Shown here piece by piece: positions 35,842 to 48,499 of a stretch of DNA of 64,000 bases. The notes under the pieces are model-generated. The model was given only the letters and a program-made list of their open reading frames with translations, ran no database searches and was not told the origin of the DNA. This stretch comes from Euptelea pleiosperma (lineage: Eukaryota > Streptophyta > Magnoliopsida > Ranunculales > Eupteleaceae): NCBI GenBank assembly GCA_035048495.1, contig CM068545.1:44696450-44760449 (forward strand), read 5' to 3'. Within the stretch, counting starts at the first letter, position 1; every line of letters starts with the position of its first letter. The position numbers were made by a program, and so were the translations under genes.

Positions 35842-37611
35842 TAGAGGCGATAGAGGGGTACGGTGGACTAACTCTCAGATCGAGTCAGTAAAAGGTTAGG
35901 ACAGGTCCAACCGGGCTTCTACTTGAAAAAGCAAGCCCAAGATTTGGCAAAAAGTTGCCAAAAGGAGACAGTGGAGTAGTGATTCTAAATGATGCACACC
36001 AAGCACAGATAATCCTATTCTAAACAATCAGGATATATTTTAAGCATTATCTTGTTAGTTTTGGGGCTAGAGTAGATTATGACAGTGGGCGGACCACTGG
36101 TTTATCTTTTAACCGCCGGACTAACTGTTTTGCACTCAGAGGTTCTCACCAGGTTACACTCTTCAGAGCGAATCCTTTAGTACTAACTCTAGTTAACAAT
36201 AAGGCAATCCGAAGCCTAGACAGACGTGCGGCACAATAGCTGACTTAAGTACGTCCCAGACTAACCGGATTGGTCAAGTGGATAAGAAGAGTGTTCCCTT
36301 GGGTTAAGCTAGGGTTGATACGTGTTCCTAGTCCACACGCAACTAACCGCCGAATAGTCCAAGATGCCACGTCGAGCTCAGTGTACTTGAGTAGCAGGGA
36401 CTTATGGGTGTGTTAGACAACAGGGACCCGCGCTCGTGGTCTTATTTCGATTGGATGTTAAGCGGGTTCGCTTTGCGTGGATTTTTCCTCGAACACCGGG
36501 CTAATTGGCTCTACTTCTTGATTCTTTTTAATTAAATGGAGCCTTGGGATCAAATCAGTTGGAATGATGAGGTGGGTGATGAAATCTCACCAGTTTCAAT
36601 TTGGAGCTGGGTCTGCTCTCTTAGAGTTGATTGATTAACGGCCACGCCACGCAAGTCAAAGAATATGGATGCGAAAGCAAATAGACAAGCGGCAATGATT
36701 CACCCAATAACACCGTATCGCACTCAAGGCGAGGATAGGGACTTACCTCCCGTGGGCCACGCCATGGGGTCTCCTCCGTGGGTTAGGGAGGGGTATCCTA
36801 ATGGGCATGGGCCCGACTCCACCTCTTTGAGCTTTCGCTCCCTACCCACACTGGATCATGTTCCTGCAGAAACAGTTAGATCGCACGGTCTAGGTATGTG
36901 GGATTCTATTTGGAAGATCCTTGCCTTTTTAGAGTTCACTGAACAAGCACTGGATTTAGGCAAGTTTTTGAATTAGTTTCCAAATTCGAGATGGGTTAAA
37001 ATTTAGGAATTCCCAGATTGGAAAATACCTAGATTGGAAAGTTTCCCGAACTGTGGAGATCTTCCAAGAAAGATTTGATTGCGAGATCCCTTATAATTTT
37101 GAGAAATTTCCCAAAATTGAAATTCTGCTAGATTTGGGGTGTTTCCTTTTTGCAGACTTTTCCAAATTCGGAGGATTTCTAAAGATAAAAATTCTTCCAA
37201 AGAGGAAACTTCTAAGAGGGGAAACCCTAATTAAGCAGAGTTTCAAGATTTTGGAATCTTTCCAAAAATCGCAAATCCTTGATTGGTGATTTCTAAAAAA
37301 CGGCAGAATATAAAACCCTAATTTTTTTGAATTTTTATTTTTTTTGGTATTTTTCACTTAATTTAGGGTTTCTAAAAAACCATAGAACAAGATCTAGCAG
37401 TTATATGGAAAGCAGTAAAATTGTTAAATTATTACAAATTGCACTCGGCCTTCCGAGGCATTAAAAATAGTAATTTAAAAGACTGCTAAAAATCACTAAA
37501 AACAAAAAATAGAAAGTTTCTCGAAAAGGTCGGGCTGGCCAAATTGAGCAGCTTTCTGATTTAGCAACTTTCCAATTCCGTCTTTACGTCCTTTTTCGCA
37601 CTCCCGTACAC
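35842..37611 (-). other. Leader region of element F
   Basis: It is collinear with the element A leader at 4156-5929 at high identity. No sense-strand frame is conserved. The plus-strand open frame at 36665-36976 is antisense and not kept in A. Confidence 0.75.
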
Positions 37612-37632
37612 CCGAGCGGTAGCGGCGCCATT
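37612..37632 (-). other. Primer-binding site, tRNA-Asp type (element F)
   Basis: Minus-strand AA spacer then TGGCGCCG followed by CTACCG rather than TTGCCG, so the match to tRNA-Asp is shorter than in A and element 2. It fixes the 5' LTR boundary at 37633. Confidence 0.8.
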
Positions 37633-39156
37633 TGAAAGTAGGGTTTTTCTGTCATTGAGAGAACGACCCTAATCTCAACACATTTGTAAATTGATCCGAT
37701 TATCCTGTAAAATTTAGAATTCTTGCACAGTGGGAAGTTTCGGATGTCGATCCACACTCGAGATTAGTAGCGTAGACAAGAACGTAAAAGGACGAATTTT
37801 TCCACAGAAAATGATAAAAATAAAGGATGGAAATGAGAGATGGAGGGGTGAGAGTGGTGATGGATTTGAGATTAAAACTAGAATTTTTTCTTGGATTTAA
37901 ACTACTTGAACAATAATGAAAACAATTCAAGGAATAACTTTAACAAACAAAAAAAATCCATTATTAAACTAATGATCCAAATACAATGCTTGAATTAAAT
38001 TTTGCAATAAATAACTAAAGCAATTAAAAATTAGCTAAAGGGATAGAATCTAGATAGAGAGAGAATAGGTAGAGAGAGAAAGATACTATTTTAGAGAAAG
38101 AAAGAAAGGGGTAGAAAGAGACTACCTACAATCAACGGTTCAGATTTACCCTTGATTGGATTTGCAGGTGTGCACGTAAGACGAGCCTATCGACATCATG
38201 GTGGGATGACTCGCTGAGGTGTTGTAGATCGGTGTGCACCCGTAGAGGAGTGAAAACAGCCACCTCAGTTGGTGGTTAGCTTCATGAGGGAGCTTCAATG
38301 GAGGGAGAGCCTTTGCCGTCCTTTGTGGCAGGTGACGAGGACAGTAAGTAGCGAGTGTTTGTACAGTGGAGGAGCAGCAGGAGATCTGATCGGTGGTGGT
38401 CCAAACCGTTGCAGGCGGTGGCAGCAAGCTGAGAGAGGAGGCGCTCCACCTGTAGGTTCAAGAGAGAGGCGGCTCAAGAGGAGAACGGTTTTTGCCGTTA
38501 AGTAGACCAGCAATGGTGGTCGTCGGACTGGTGTGAGATGGCCGGAGCAGTGGAGATGACGGTGGTGCTGTTGAGAGTAGCAAGGTAGAGGCGTCTTTGG
38601 AGGTCGCCGGAGTTGCAGGTTGCAACTCCAGCAACTTTTGAAAGGAGGCGCACACTTGTGGGATGAACGCCTGGTGATGGTGCTCCAAACTATGGAGCAA
38701 CAAGGGTGTGAGGAGTGGAAGGAGGTGCCAAGGAGCATCGTGAATGGCAGCGAGTGGAGAGGTGGAGAACCAGGCAGTATGGTGGAGGCGGTCCGTGGTG
38801 TAGCAGCGTTTCGGGGGTTTTGCGTGGCAGGCGAGGAAGAAGTGGGGGGCAGGCCGAGCGATGCAGCTACAAGGAAGAGAAAAGGAGAAGAAGGGAGAAG
38901 CTGAAAAGGAGAAGGACGAGGCGTGTGGCCGGAGTTGCAGAACTCCGGCCGGAGAAAACGAGAAGAAGAAAGAAGAAGATGAAGAAGAAGAGGAAAGAAG
39001 GAGAGGAGGAAGGGTAGGACGTGGGGGAAGGTTTTGGGGAGAGAAAGGAGAAGAAAGGAGGGGGATTAGGGTTCGAACGAACCCCTCTCCTTCTCCTTTT
39101 AAAGCTCCCTATTTCCTTTAATGGAAATAGGGTATTTTTTGAAAATAAAAAATATG

Positions 39157-39191
<35 letters not shown>

Positions 39192-40164
39192 AGTAAAACA
39201 CTACTTTTCTTTGGGGAATGTCCCCATTTAGTGGACCCCCCATTTTTTAAAATTTAATTAAAATTATTTTGAAATTCACGGGGTCCACTAACTGGTCGGA
39301 CAGCGGGTCGATGATGATGGGCCCGGCTATTGGCCCACATGGATTGATGATGTCCATCGTCTCACAAGATGATGTGACAAACATTTTGATGGCGATCGGA
39401 TGGATGGTGACTTGATTGGGACCCAGATTGGTAGATCGATGGATCTAGAGAGATCCAACGGTCCGATTGAAGATCCAACGGTCCGATGGAAGATCCAACG
39501 GTCAGAAAGCTAAGAGAGATGAGATAGAGCTGATGGGCAGGAGTTCTGGGGTTAGGTCAGTAGATTCGAGGATCGAGAGATGAAGAGAGAGAGAGAATAA
39601 GGAGAGATGAGAGAGAAAGTATCAAAAAAAATGGAGAAAAGTATTGGCAGAGGGTCTGGAACCCTGGTCTTCACTGTGACCATCCTCACGCTTCTCCAGT
39701 AGAGTAGACTATCATTCCTTGCTGACTCATGTGGCTTTAAATGCTTTGGTCTGTCTCTTGGTCATTGGCTCTCCTACTCTCTTCGTTCTTTGGGCCGGCT
39801 TTTTGGTCCTCTTATTCAGCCCATATTTGGCCCATATCTTCTAGTCATAGCATGTGGGCTCTTTAAGCTTTGATAATGGGCTTTCCTGATCGATGTGGGC
39901 TCGCAAGTCTCGAGAATTGCCCCATCGGGGTTTCCTACGACAGAAAAAGCGCGTAATGAGACTCTATCAGAATGACTACATGTCTAGACATCCGAAAATG
40001 TGTTTAATGCATGCAAATATACCATTTCGTCCAGAAAAGTGTGTTCTACGCAACAAAAGAGACTCTTACATAGAAAAGTAGATAAATAGAGCATTTTAAC
40101 GTAGGAGAGTGTGAAAACGCTTAGAAGATAACAGTGAAAAATACGCACTTTTAAGCGAATATCA
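37633..40164 (-). repeat. 5' LTR of element F
   Basis: 2532 bp; TG...CA ends. Hairpins at 38607-38631 and 38927-38950, (AT)n at about 39157-39187, GATCCAACGGTC units near 39450-39500 and the A/B-box module near 39652-39700 match the 3' LTR one for one. The (AT)n tract is longer here than in the 3' LTR. Confidence 0.95.
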
Positions 40165-40790
40165 ACCATGCAGATCCCCCTTGTGTTCGGTATAGGTTGG
40201 TGAGCATTCATTGTCAGGATCGGAGATTGTCCAAGAGACCACTGCAAAGGTAAAGATCATCAGAGATCGACTATTAACAGCTTGAAGCTGACAGAAGAGT
40301 TACGCTGACAAACACCGGAGACCACTTGAGTTTCTGACCGGCGATAAAGTTTTCTTGAAGGTAACTCCAAGGAAGGGAGCCATACGCTTCGGGAAGAAAG
40401 GAAAGTTGGCATCGCGATTCATCGGACCATTCGAAATCCTAAGGAGAGTAGGACAAGTTGCTTACCAATTGGCGCTTCCACCGTAGCTTGTGGGGATACA
40501 TGACGTATTTCACGTATCTATGCTTCGGAAGTATGAGCTAGATCCAACACATGTAATCGACTGGCAGGAGCTACACCTATGAGAGGAAGCAGCATATGAG
40601 GAGCGGCCAACCCGTGTTTTAGACACCAAGGATCAGATACTGCACACCAAGACAATCAAATTGGTCAAGGTGGCATGGCAGCATCATAGTTTAGAAGAGG
40701 CTACTTGGGAGTTGGAATCTGAGATGCGCGAGAAGTATCCAGACTTATTATTTAGTAGTGGTGAGTTTTCTTTAATTTCGAGGATGAAAT
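40165..40790 (+). pseudogene. Chromovirus pol, second part: integrase C-terminus and chromodomain
   Basis: It continues the integrase reading frame directly after element F (CRSPL), with ETTAKVKIIRDR, FLTGDKVFLKV and a SRFIGPFEILRRVG motif typical of the GPF/Y module. It ends with a chromodomain-like stretch around 40610-40750 (RVLDTKDQILHTK, LVKVAWQHH, EEATWELESEM, REKYPDL). Chromodomains of this class bias integration towards heterochromatin (family knowledge). Stops at 40203-40205, 40270, 40486 and 40580 inactivate it. Confidence 0.92.
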
Positions 40791-40795
40791 TCTTT

Positions 40796-40809
40796 TAAGG
40801 GGGGTAGGT
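40796..40809 (+). other. Polypurine tract of the chromovirus
   Basis: AAGGGGGGTAGGT lies directly before the 3' LTR start TGTAATACCC, preceded by GAGGATGAAATTC, an arrangement common in Tekay/Del elements. Confidence 0.85.
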
Positions 40810-43188
40810 TGTAATACCCTGAACTTTTGGTTAAGGGTATTATGGTAAGATCACCCTGAGATGAAAATTTAAACCTTTTTCAGACTTTTGTTGTTATATT
40901 TATGTTTAGATATCATGCATGAACATGTGTATCAATTTTGGTTGCATTTTAAGAACTTCAAAAATTAGGGTTTTATTGGACCCGCAAGAATAGACTAAAA
41001 CTCTTCTAAAAAATTCATTTGACCTTCGATCGACGAACAGATAGTTTCGGCACGATCGTATACATATATAGATCCTAAATATCCAATAATATAACCAACT
41101 TTATTTTTCTTATTTTTAGGCTAAATTTTAGGTATAACCCATGTCTTAGGATTTCTAAAGCTTGTAAAGGGACTTTAAAACTATAACGAACTTTGTTTTG
41201 CAAAAAATATATTTTTGTAATTTTTGAACTTTTCCGCCATTTTTATTTTTTTAAATTTGAAATGAGTACGGGACCCGCAGAATAAGTTTCGAGTCAATCT
41301 GACGAAAGGTCGACCATTTTTCAGGACTTTGACCAATTACTGAAATTTTGTGTATTAGAATATTTTATTTGAATTTTAAGTGTGTGACAAGTGTCAACAT
41401 CCTATTAGTTATGAACTTTTAAATTATATGATATGATTAATATGAATTATTGAATGAAGTTGTGTATTAATATATTATAAAGTAGAGTTTAATGCTCATA
41501 TATATTAATTATATCAAACCATCACATTTAAAGAAATATGGCATAATTGTAATTAATAACTATTTTAATTATTAATATAAGTAATTACATAATTAATTAA
41601 ATTATAATTGTTGGGTGGGCTCGTAGGGCCAATTTAGAGGCCTTTTGGGCTTAATAATAACTTTAATTGAAGCCTAGTTGATACTCATGGGCCTTGGGCC
41701 CATTTTTAACCCATTAGTAATTTAAAATATGAGTTTTAGAGGATTGAAAAAGGCACCCCTTTGAAAGCTACGAATTTCACCCATTCCCTTTTGTTGCTTA
41801 ACTTGAGAGAAACTCTCTTAATTCAAATTTCAAACTTTCATCCCTTGTGTTATTAAATAAGGCAACCCTATAGAGTTTCTAATAGTCAATCTTTTTGGAG
41901 CCCATTATTGTTTTCAAAAACCTTATTTTCTCTCTTCTAAATTCTTTCCCCTTTTATCTCTTTAAGCTTCCATTAAAAATCAATCACTAAACTCCATTAA
42001 AGAAGTGGGAGAGCTTCGATTAAGCCTTCATCCGAACTCCAATTGAACTTGAGGTAGAAGAGAAAATTGAAGGGGACACCGAGCAGAACAACATACTTCG
42101 AGGAGAGTCTGATCTGACAACCTTTTAAATTGACGAATGGCAAACCTCCATTAATGATAATAGAAGAAAAAGTGAGTGGTTCTAATCATGTCTATTTTAT
42201 AATTCCATAATTATTTACCTATGTGATGTGTATGTTTAAATTATCTATTTTTCATGATATTTGAGTGATGTTGATCATATGTGATTATTGCTTTTAATGG
42301 AACATGATGATTAGATGACAATTTTTGCATGATTATGTAATAATTTTATTACGAGCTTACGATGAGCATGATTAAAGGAATTTGGCCATGATAATTTCCA
42401 CAATGGACCGTACGGCCATACCCTATGGATTTATATATCATTTGGAGTATTACGATGGCCTATGGCTTCATTCTTGCATCGAGCATCTTGGGGGGAGTTG
42501 TGCATTGTGATGAAGCTATATTATTTATATTAGTGAGGTCACTCCCAGTGAGGAAAAGATATGGAAACCCCATGTGGTTGAATATCTAAAAATTAAGAAG
42601 GGCCTGGAGTCCTAGGGTGTAAGACCCCAAACTTTATATTTCCTGCAGAAGGGCCCTCGTGTGGTCAATCTCTCCATAGTAGGGAAGGAGTTGGAAACCC
42701 GTGTGTGGTTTGAGTGAACGGGGGTGAGTGCATCTATCATGCACGTTACCGATTCTTATTTCTTTTTGTTCATAATTTAGATTATTTGACATGTGCTTAG
42801 CATGATAAATTATTATGGCATTATAAAATACATGTTGGACTACACGTGGTACACTGAGTCCTTTTGGACTCACGGCATTTGCCGGCATATTTTTAGATTT
42901 GATCGACGATGCCCTTAAAGACTCGGACGATTGGGTAGATCCGGATTTTGAGGATCTACATGATGATTGTTTGTGATGATGAGGACATTTATGTTGAGGA
43001 TGGCTAGATAGCCCTAGACTCATTTTGGACACCTTTATATGCTTTGGTTACTTAGAATAAAAATAAGCTTGTTCTGGCTTGATTTTTGAGGGTTTGTCCT
43101 CATTTTATTTTATAATATGTTTGAGTTATTGTTAACTTGATTTGATTGAATTTATGTTATGATTTTTCTTTATATTTTTTATGATTAT

Positions 43189-45227
43189 TGTTACGCCCTG
43201 GATTCGGGCACCCAAATCGAACCTAAATGCCTATGGATCAGCCCATTTACCCAAGATCCAGGGTGTGAAAAAAATAAAATGCCCAAAAAATAAAAAATAA
43301 AGAAAACATCAAGAATTACTATCGTGATTGATAAAGAACGGTTCAACTCCAGTAGTCAAATAATGCAAAAGCGTATAAGCTATTATGGTGGAATAACCAA
43401 AGTCAAAATCAAAGTCAATTTATTTGCATGTAATAAGCTATTTTGTTACATGTATAAGCTATTTTGTGTAGATAAAAACTCATATTTTATCTCAAACATA
43501 TTTTATTACATGATTTTTATCTAAATTTACATGATTTTTATTACATGTAATAAAAATTTAGCTTATATGATAAAATCATGATTTTATTACATGTAAATTT
43601 AGATGTATAAGCTATTTTGTGTAGATAAAAACTCATATTTTTATACGCTTATTACATGTATAAGCTATTTTATTACATGTAATAAAATCATGTGATCCTA
43701 TTTTACAATTTAGGAAAACATTTAGACAAATGTTTGTAAAAATTAGATATTTTACAGTCAGGCAATTCTGACCTCCTCTTAGTAAAATGGCTCTACAGGA
43801 TACATCCTATTGAATTTGTTGACCCAGTATATATGGATGAAACGGTAACTTAAAAACCTACAACTTTTGTATTTTCTCCTTGACCATATTCGGTCATCTA
43901 ATAGGTGCGAAAGCTTCTTAAAGTTAGAATAATGATGCTGATTTTGCAAAATCAGCACAGAAATTTTGAGATTTGTGTCAAACCGCACCCACTTATATAA
44001 CTCCTAAAATCACGAAATAATTCTATAAAATATTACATTGAATCATGGTTCTAACCTCTTTAGAATCATATTAAAATATTATCGCATGAATATTTTATGA
44101 ATGTCCGCGTAAGACGTCGGAAAACCTAACATGTTAAAAATAAAAATAAAGTGATCAATTCAAACCATTGATGGTCCCAACAACCCCAACCATGTTAAAA
44201 ATTAATTATTTCATCATTAAAATCTTTAAATCATTTATGCATTAAAATCTCTTCTTCAATTCTTACGTCATTCATCGACTCCGTCTCATCCAAAGTATCC
44301 TCCTTACCGAGATCAACAAAATCTAAAATGTTTCGGTATAATACCGTGAGCGAAAGTCCAGTAAAGTACAAGGAGTACACAAGACAATGAAGATAGTTCA
44401 ATCATAATTACTTTAGCATGTTAATCAACATATTAGCCCAAAATCAAGAAGATGAAACCATCAAAAATAACCAATCATGATAATGATATTAAATGCATTA
44501 TATTCCTCATTCATTCACACTAAGAGTAACGAATTCCCACCAAGGGTAACGAATTCTCACCAAGGGCAACGATTTCCCACCAAGGGTAACGAAACGATTT
44601 TTCACCAAGGGTAACGAATTCCCACTAAGGGCAACTATTTTTCACCAAGGGCTACGATTTTCCACCAAGGGCAATAATTCCTATAATAAATGTAAAAAAA
44701 AATATGAATTTATGATGGTTACCCATATATGATTAACAAATAAGATTAAAATCTCAAAAGAATACACACCAAAAACACCATATAATCATTAACAAGACTA
44801 TAGTAATTGACGAATATATTCAACATTGTAGAGTGTACTTACTTGTTATTACTTTCTCTTAGATTCGAGAGAGATGAGAATGTGTAGTATATTTCTTTGA
44901 TTGTTGTCGATGAAGTCATTCTTCTAGTATGTTATGCTTCGGGGTCTCATCAATATTTTTGTTTCAATGGATGATGTTAAATGGTGACACACTATGGTGT
45001 TTCTAAGGCTTTGAAAGTTCTTCAAGTTCTTTAATTGGCCATACGGGTACACCCAACAAGTATAACTCATTAATTATTTATTATGACTATGTTACTCATA
45101 GACCACAATAGTAATATAGTTAATTATCATTGAAAATAAATTATAGAAAAAGAAATTAAAGAGTCAAATTCAACTTTTTATAATTAATTTACTCAAAAAA
45201 TCATGAACAAAAGTTCAAGGTATTACA
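43189..45227 (-). repeat. Solo LTR of a related chromovirus (minus)
   Basis: 2.04 kb, plus-strand ends TGTTACGCCCTGG and AAGGTATTACA, flanked by a perfect 5-bp target duplication ATTAT (43184-43188 and 45228-45232). Read on the minus strand it begins TGTAATACCTTGAACTTTTG like the LTR it sits in. It contains an AT-rich reduplicated block (43420-43700) and a 20-22-bp minisatellite (44515-44690). Confidence 0.92.
44515..44690. repeat. Minisatellite, about 21-bp units
   Basis: About eight imperfect units of the type CCACCAAGGGTAACGAATT stand head to tail. Units differ mainly at GGGTAAC/GGGCAAC and in the AATT/ATTT part. Confidence 0.9.
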
Positions 45228-45749
45228 ATTATGAACACGTGTTAAATAATAAAACAAACGCCCTAGTACATTCCCATTTGGACCGATATACATGTCGGGT
45301 TCCAAAAGACTTGGTCACCAAAATGTAAAATGAGACAACAACCAATGTTTCTGTCTTGTGGTGCATTTTTTAATATATAGATGGTATAACTGGTTTCTGA
45401 CCAGTAAAGATGTTTTGAATCCCACTGAGTTAGCTTTTTTGAACAATTTCTGGAATTCGGTAATTCAATCAGAACAGAGAGTTATGACCAAAATACTGAA
45501 CATATCTTGAATTTGCCAGATTTACAGTTCTGACTTGCAGTCTAATTTCGGATGCACAGATGACCTTTTTAGACTTTGGACTAGAAGAACTTTTTAAATA
45601 TCTTCGAGTTAGCTTCTAGAAATATTTACGATTTCTACAGATTCGATCTGTACTAAAAGTTACGAACAAAACACAGGCAATAAGTGAATCTGACAGATTC
45701 ATGATTATATATTGCAATGCATATACAGGTAGCACTACTACAAAAATCA

Positions 45750-46200
45750 AGAAAGCTCCCGATTAAAAATCGGGATATAAAGTCTTTCATATCGATTTTT
45801 GGCGCTCAAAACAACCGATATCTTTGCCACTGATGTCTTTTTTAAAACTTTTGATCTTGATTTTTTTGAACCGAGCTCTTTAGGTTCAAAATTGAAATTT
45901 TTTAACACTATAGAACTCGGTTCCTTGAAAAATTGAGATCTTTTGATACTTTAGTTCTCGGTTATCCAAAAAACTGAGATCTATTGTAACTTTATATCTC
46001 GATTTTATTCAAAATTGAGATATCTCAACACTTTAATTCTCAGTTATCTAGAAAATCGAGATCTATAGTAACTTTTGTTATCAGTTTTAGTTAAAAACCG
46101 AGTTCTTTTAATACTTTACTTATCAGTTATTCAAAAGACCGAGATCTCTTAATACTTTAGTTTTTGGTTTTCCATGAAACCAAGATCCTTAAAGAACGCA
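45750..46200. repeat. CACTA subterminal repeats, left end
   Basis: Repeated short motifs GAGATCT...AACTTT and TCGGTT(A/T)TC recur about every 50-60 bases in both orientations. In CACTA elements such repeats bind the transposase (family knowledge). Confidence 0.75.
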
Positions 46201-46511
46201 TTATGTGCATTGTTGTTTGTAATTTTTATTTTTTTTAATAATCTTATTCTACATATTTTCATATAATAAACCTAGAATAATATCATAATCCATAAAGAAC
46301 GAAATCCAATAAATAGAGCCAAGAAGGGAATCATAATTTAAATATTTCGATAAAATTAAACTTTTTATCATTACAAGATGATTTGGTGGTCACAAGATAA
46401 GGACACAAATCCAATTCAATAATAGTAAAAGAATATGTTTAAGCATAAGTGAATACAAAAGTGTCAATGATAAAAAAATTTAGCAAAGCTGCAACTCCAC
46501 TACCAATGAAC

Positions 46512-46757
46512 TCAAATGTGGAAACACCATCTCCTTAATTTGTTTAGTTCTGCCAGCATCTCAAATATCGCTCCAAAAAAATTCTCTTCGGTATTAGCAG
46601 AAAGATCAGACAAGCGAGGTTCATAGCTTTGGATGCGAGGATGATCTTCTTCTTCATCTTTTTCTTCTTCTTCTTCTTTGGGGCCATGTTTTACTGAAGA
46701 AGGAAGTTGATTGTCAACTATCATGCATGTTTGACGAAAAAAACAAGTATGACACAA
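46512..46757 (-). other. Short open frame in CACTA interior, unknown
   Basis: An 81-codon frame with a Glu/Asp run (EEEEEKDEEED) and a C-terminal EMLAELNKLRRWCF. I recognise no domain. It could be an exon of a captured gene or of the transposon's own gene; no splice evidence decides it. Confidence 0.25.
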
Positions 46758-48140
46758 ACAAATTTAAAAAAAAAAGTTTAAGCTAATCATATTTACCATA
46801 GTTATCATGGCGAAAGACATTAAGGCATTCATGGCTACCCACTTTCCATAACAAACAATTTTGTCTTTGGATTATGAAAGCAAATACTGCAACCAAACAA
46901 AATCAGAAATGTATTTGGATAACAACCAAGATAAGACACCAGAAAGAAAGATGTGTTATGTTCCAATAGCTAAGTTTGTGCCATACTGCTCTAAACCCAC
47001 AAAACAGACATTGTCATCCACTTCTAAGTAACACATTTTTGTCACCTATATAGAGCATGCCAAGAAGGAAGTCATTCATCTGAACACACAAAACCCAAAA
47101 ATAAAGACAACTCTTGAGAATGAATTGCCTGCAAATCTAACAACATTTAGTTGAAAGAAGTTAAACCACCAATCAATTCCAAATGGAAAAAAAAAACTAC
47201 ACACAAGCCCCTAACTATGAACATGAAATTGGGATTGGAACAAAAAATTCACAACTTAGCTTGCTGCTAGAAACGTTCCAAAGATAAATGTATGAAGTAC
47301 AGAAACCTTCTAAAAGATCAACTGAAGGGGGGTTAATATTAGAAGGTGAAAATAGGATATCTCTCTCATACTTAAGACTATTCCTTGTTGGGGCTGCAAG
47401 TGCTCAGGCCGGCCTTGGGGAGATACAGGTTAAGCCACAGAAAAGATAAGCTTTACCAATGAGTACTAAGATCTCATGTCCAGCAGTGTCAAAGAAGCGA
47501 CTAGATCTCCAAGGATGCTTGAGAAGAGGAAGAATAGAAGTAACTGTGATCAATTGCCCGCCTGAAGGTTAAGATCTCCAAGGTTGTGTCAAGGCCTTGA
47601 CAATCACATTATAGGAAAGCATGTGTTGTTGCACCGTTTGTTTAGATTATCTGTGGAATGGATGGGATCATGATTGTTCATTTTTCTTTTTTCTCTTTTT
47701 CCTTAGAATACTTATGTTTCACAGTGTTATCCTACTATGTGCCTTTTAACCTTAAAAGAAATAACAAATATCACCTATAAAAGAGTCTTGTGCAAAATAC
47801 TTCTTTTTTCAGCCTAAAATGACTAAAAGAGGTCCGAGGTAAAAGATTTTTCCCAAAATATACTAACCTTACATATTATTTGTCCTTCTTTCACAACTTT
47901 AAGTATGACTTTATCATTACATTATTAGGTAGGGATAAAATGAGAACATACCAGATAAAGAAATAGGTCACAAGCACAACAATTTCACAATAACTTTGCA
48001 AGATAACACGACTTCGCTAGTTCATGCATTCACAAGATGCACCATAACAAAATCAAAAACTTATTGTACCATCCTTATGAAATGAAAAATGAGTGGTGTG
48101 TATCAAATGCCTCAAAAATAAGAAATAGAAAAAAAAAACA
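46758..48140. other. CACTA interior, no gene recognised
   Basis: AT-rich sequence with only short open frames on both strands. Nothing resembling transposase domains was seen. Confidence 0.5.
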
Positions 48141-48144
48141 CCTC

Positions 48145-48495
48145 TTACCTCTTGCATATCTACCCAATGTGAGATGGCTTTTAGGAGAAGTAGCATGTGT
48201 TTAGGATACTTAAAGCTCTCTCTCTTGTTCTACTACTCTGCAATCTAGCTGAAATTTCAGAAATTGAGTACAAATTCACCATATAAAAGAAATCAAACTA
48301 GTTTTTATTTAGAAAGTTAATAATCAATACATTACCTATAATTTTAGAGGATCCAAATGCTTCTCCATGGATCTATGCTCCATTGGAGTTTCCTTTACGA
48401 GGTTTTGATTCTTGGGCTGGGCTGTTTGGGTGATTGCTTGTTGAACTTTGAAGAGTTAGTGCAGGATTGATTCTCTTTGATCTGCCCATCTTCTG
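48145..48495 (-). other. Possible captured exons in CACTA
   Basis: On the minus strand two blocks have splice-like borders: one after CTTTTTTTCAG, with ATG opening MGRSKRINPALTLQ and stopping after about 38 codons, and a second ending CAAGAG before GTAAGAGG, with an open stretch KHMLLLLKAISHWVDMQE. Gene identity unknown. They may be exons of a host gene or of a transposon gene. Confidence 0.3.
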
Positions 48496-48499
48496 AAAA

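Larger units (their letters stand above)
29967..40164 (-). mobile_element. Complete Athila-like non-autonomous element F
   Basis: This is the one structurally complete element: 5' LTR 37633-40164, PBS, leader, ORF region, 3' region, polypurine tract and 3' LTR 29967-32492, with target duplication ACCAT at 29962-29966 and 40165-40169. Total length is 10.2 kb. The two LTRs differ at only a few percent of positions by eye, so insertion is recent compared with its neighbours. There is no pol; the ORF has two in-frame stops. It sits in chromovirus integrase codons for YGRPCRSP, which read through cleanly once one duplication is discounted. Confidence 0.96.

Noticed and set aside
36665..36976. 103-codon plus-strand frame in the leader of F
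   Set aside because: Antisense to the element, no domain, and the equivalent in A (about 4980-5290) is interrupted.
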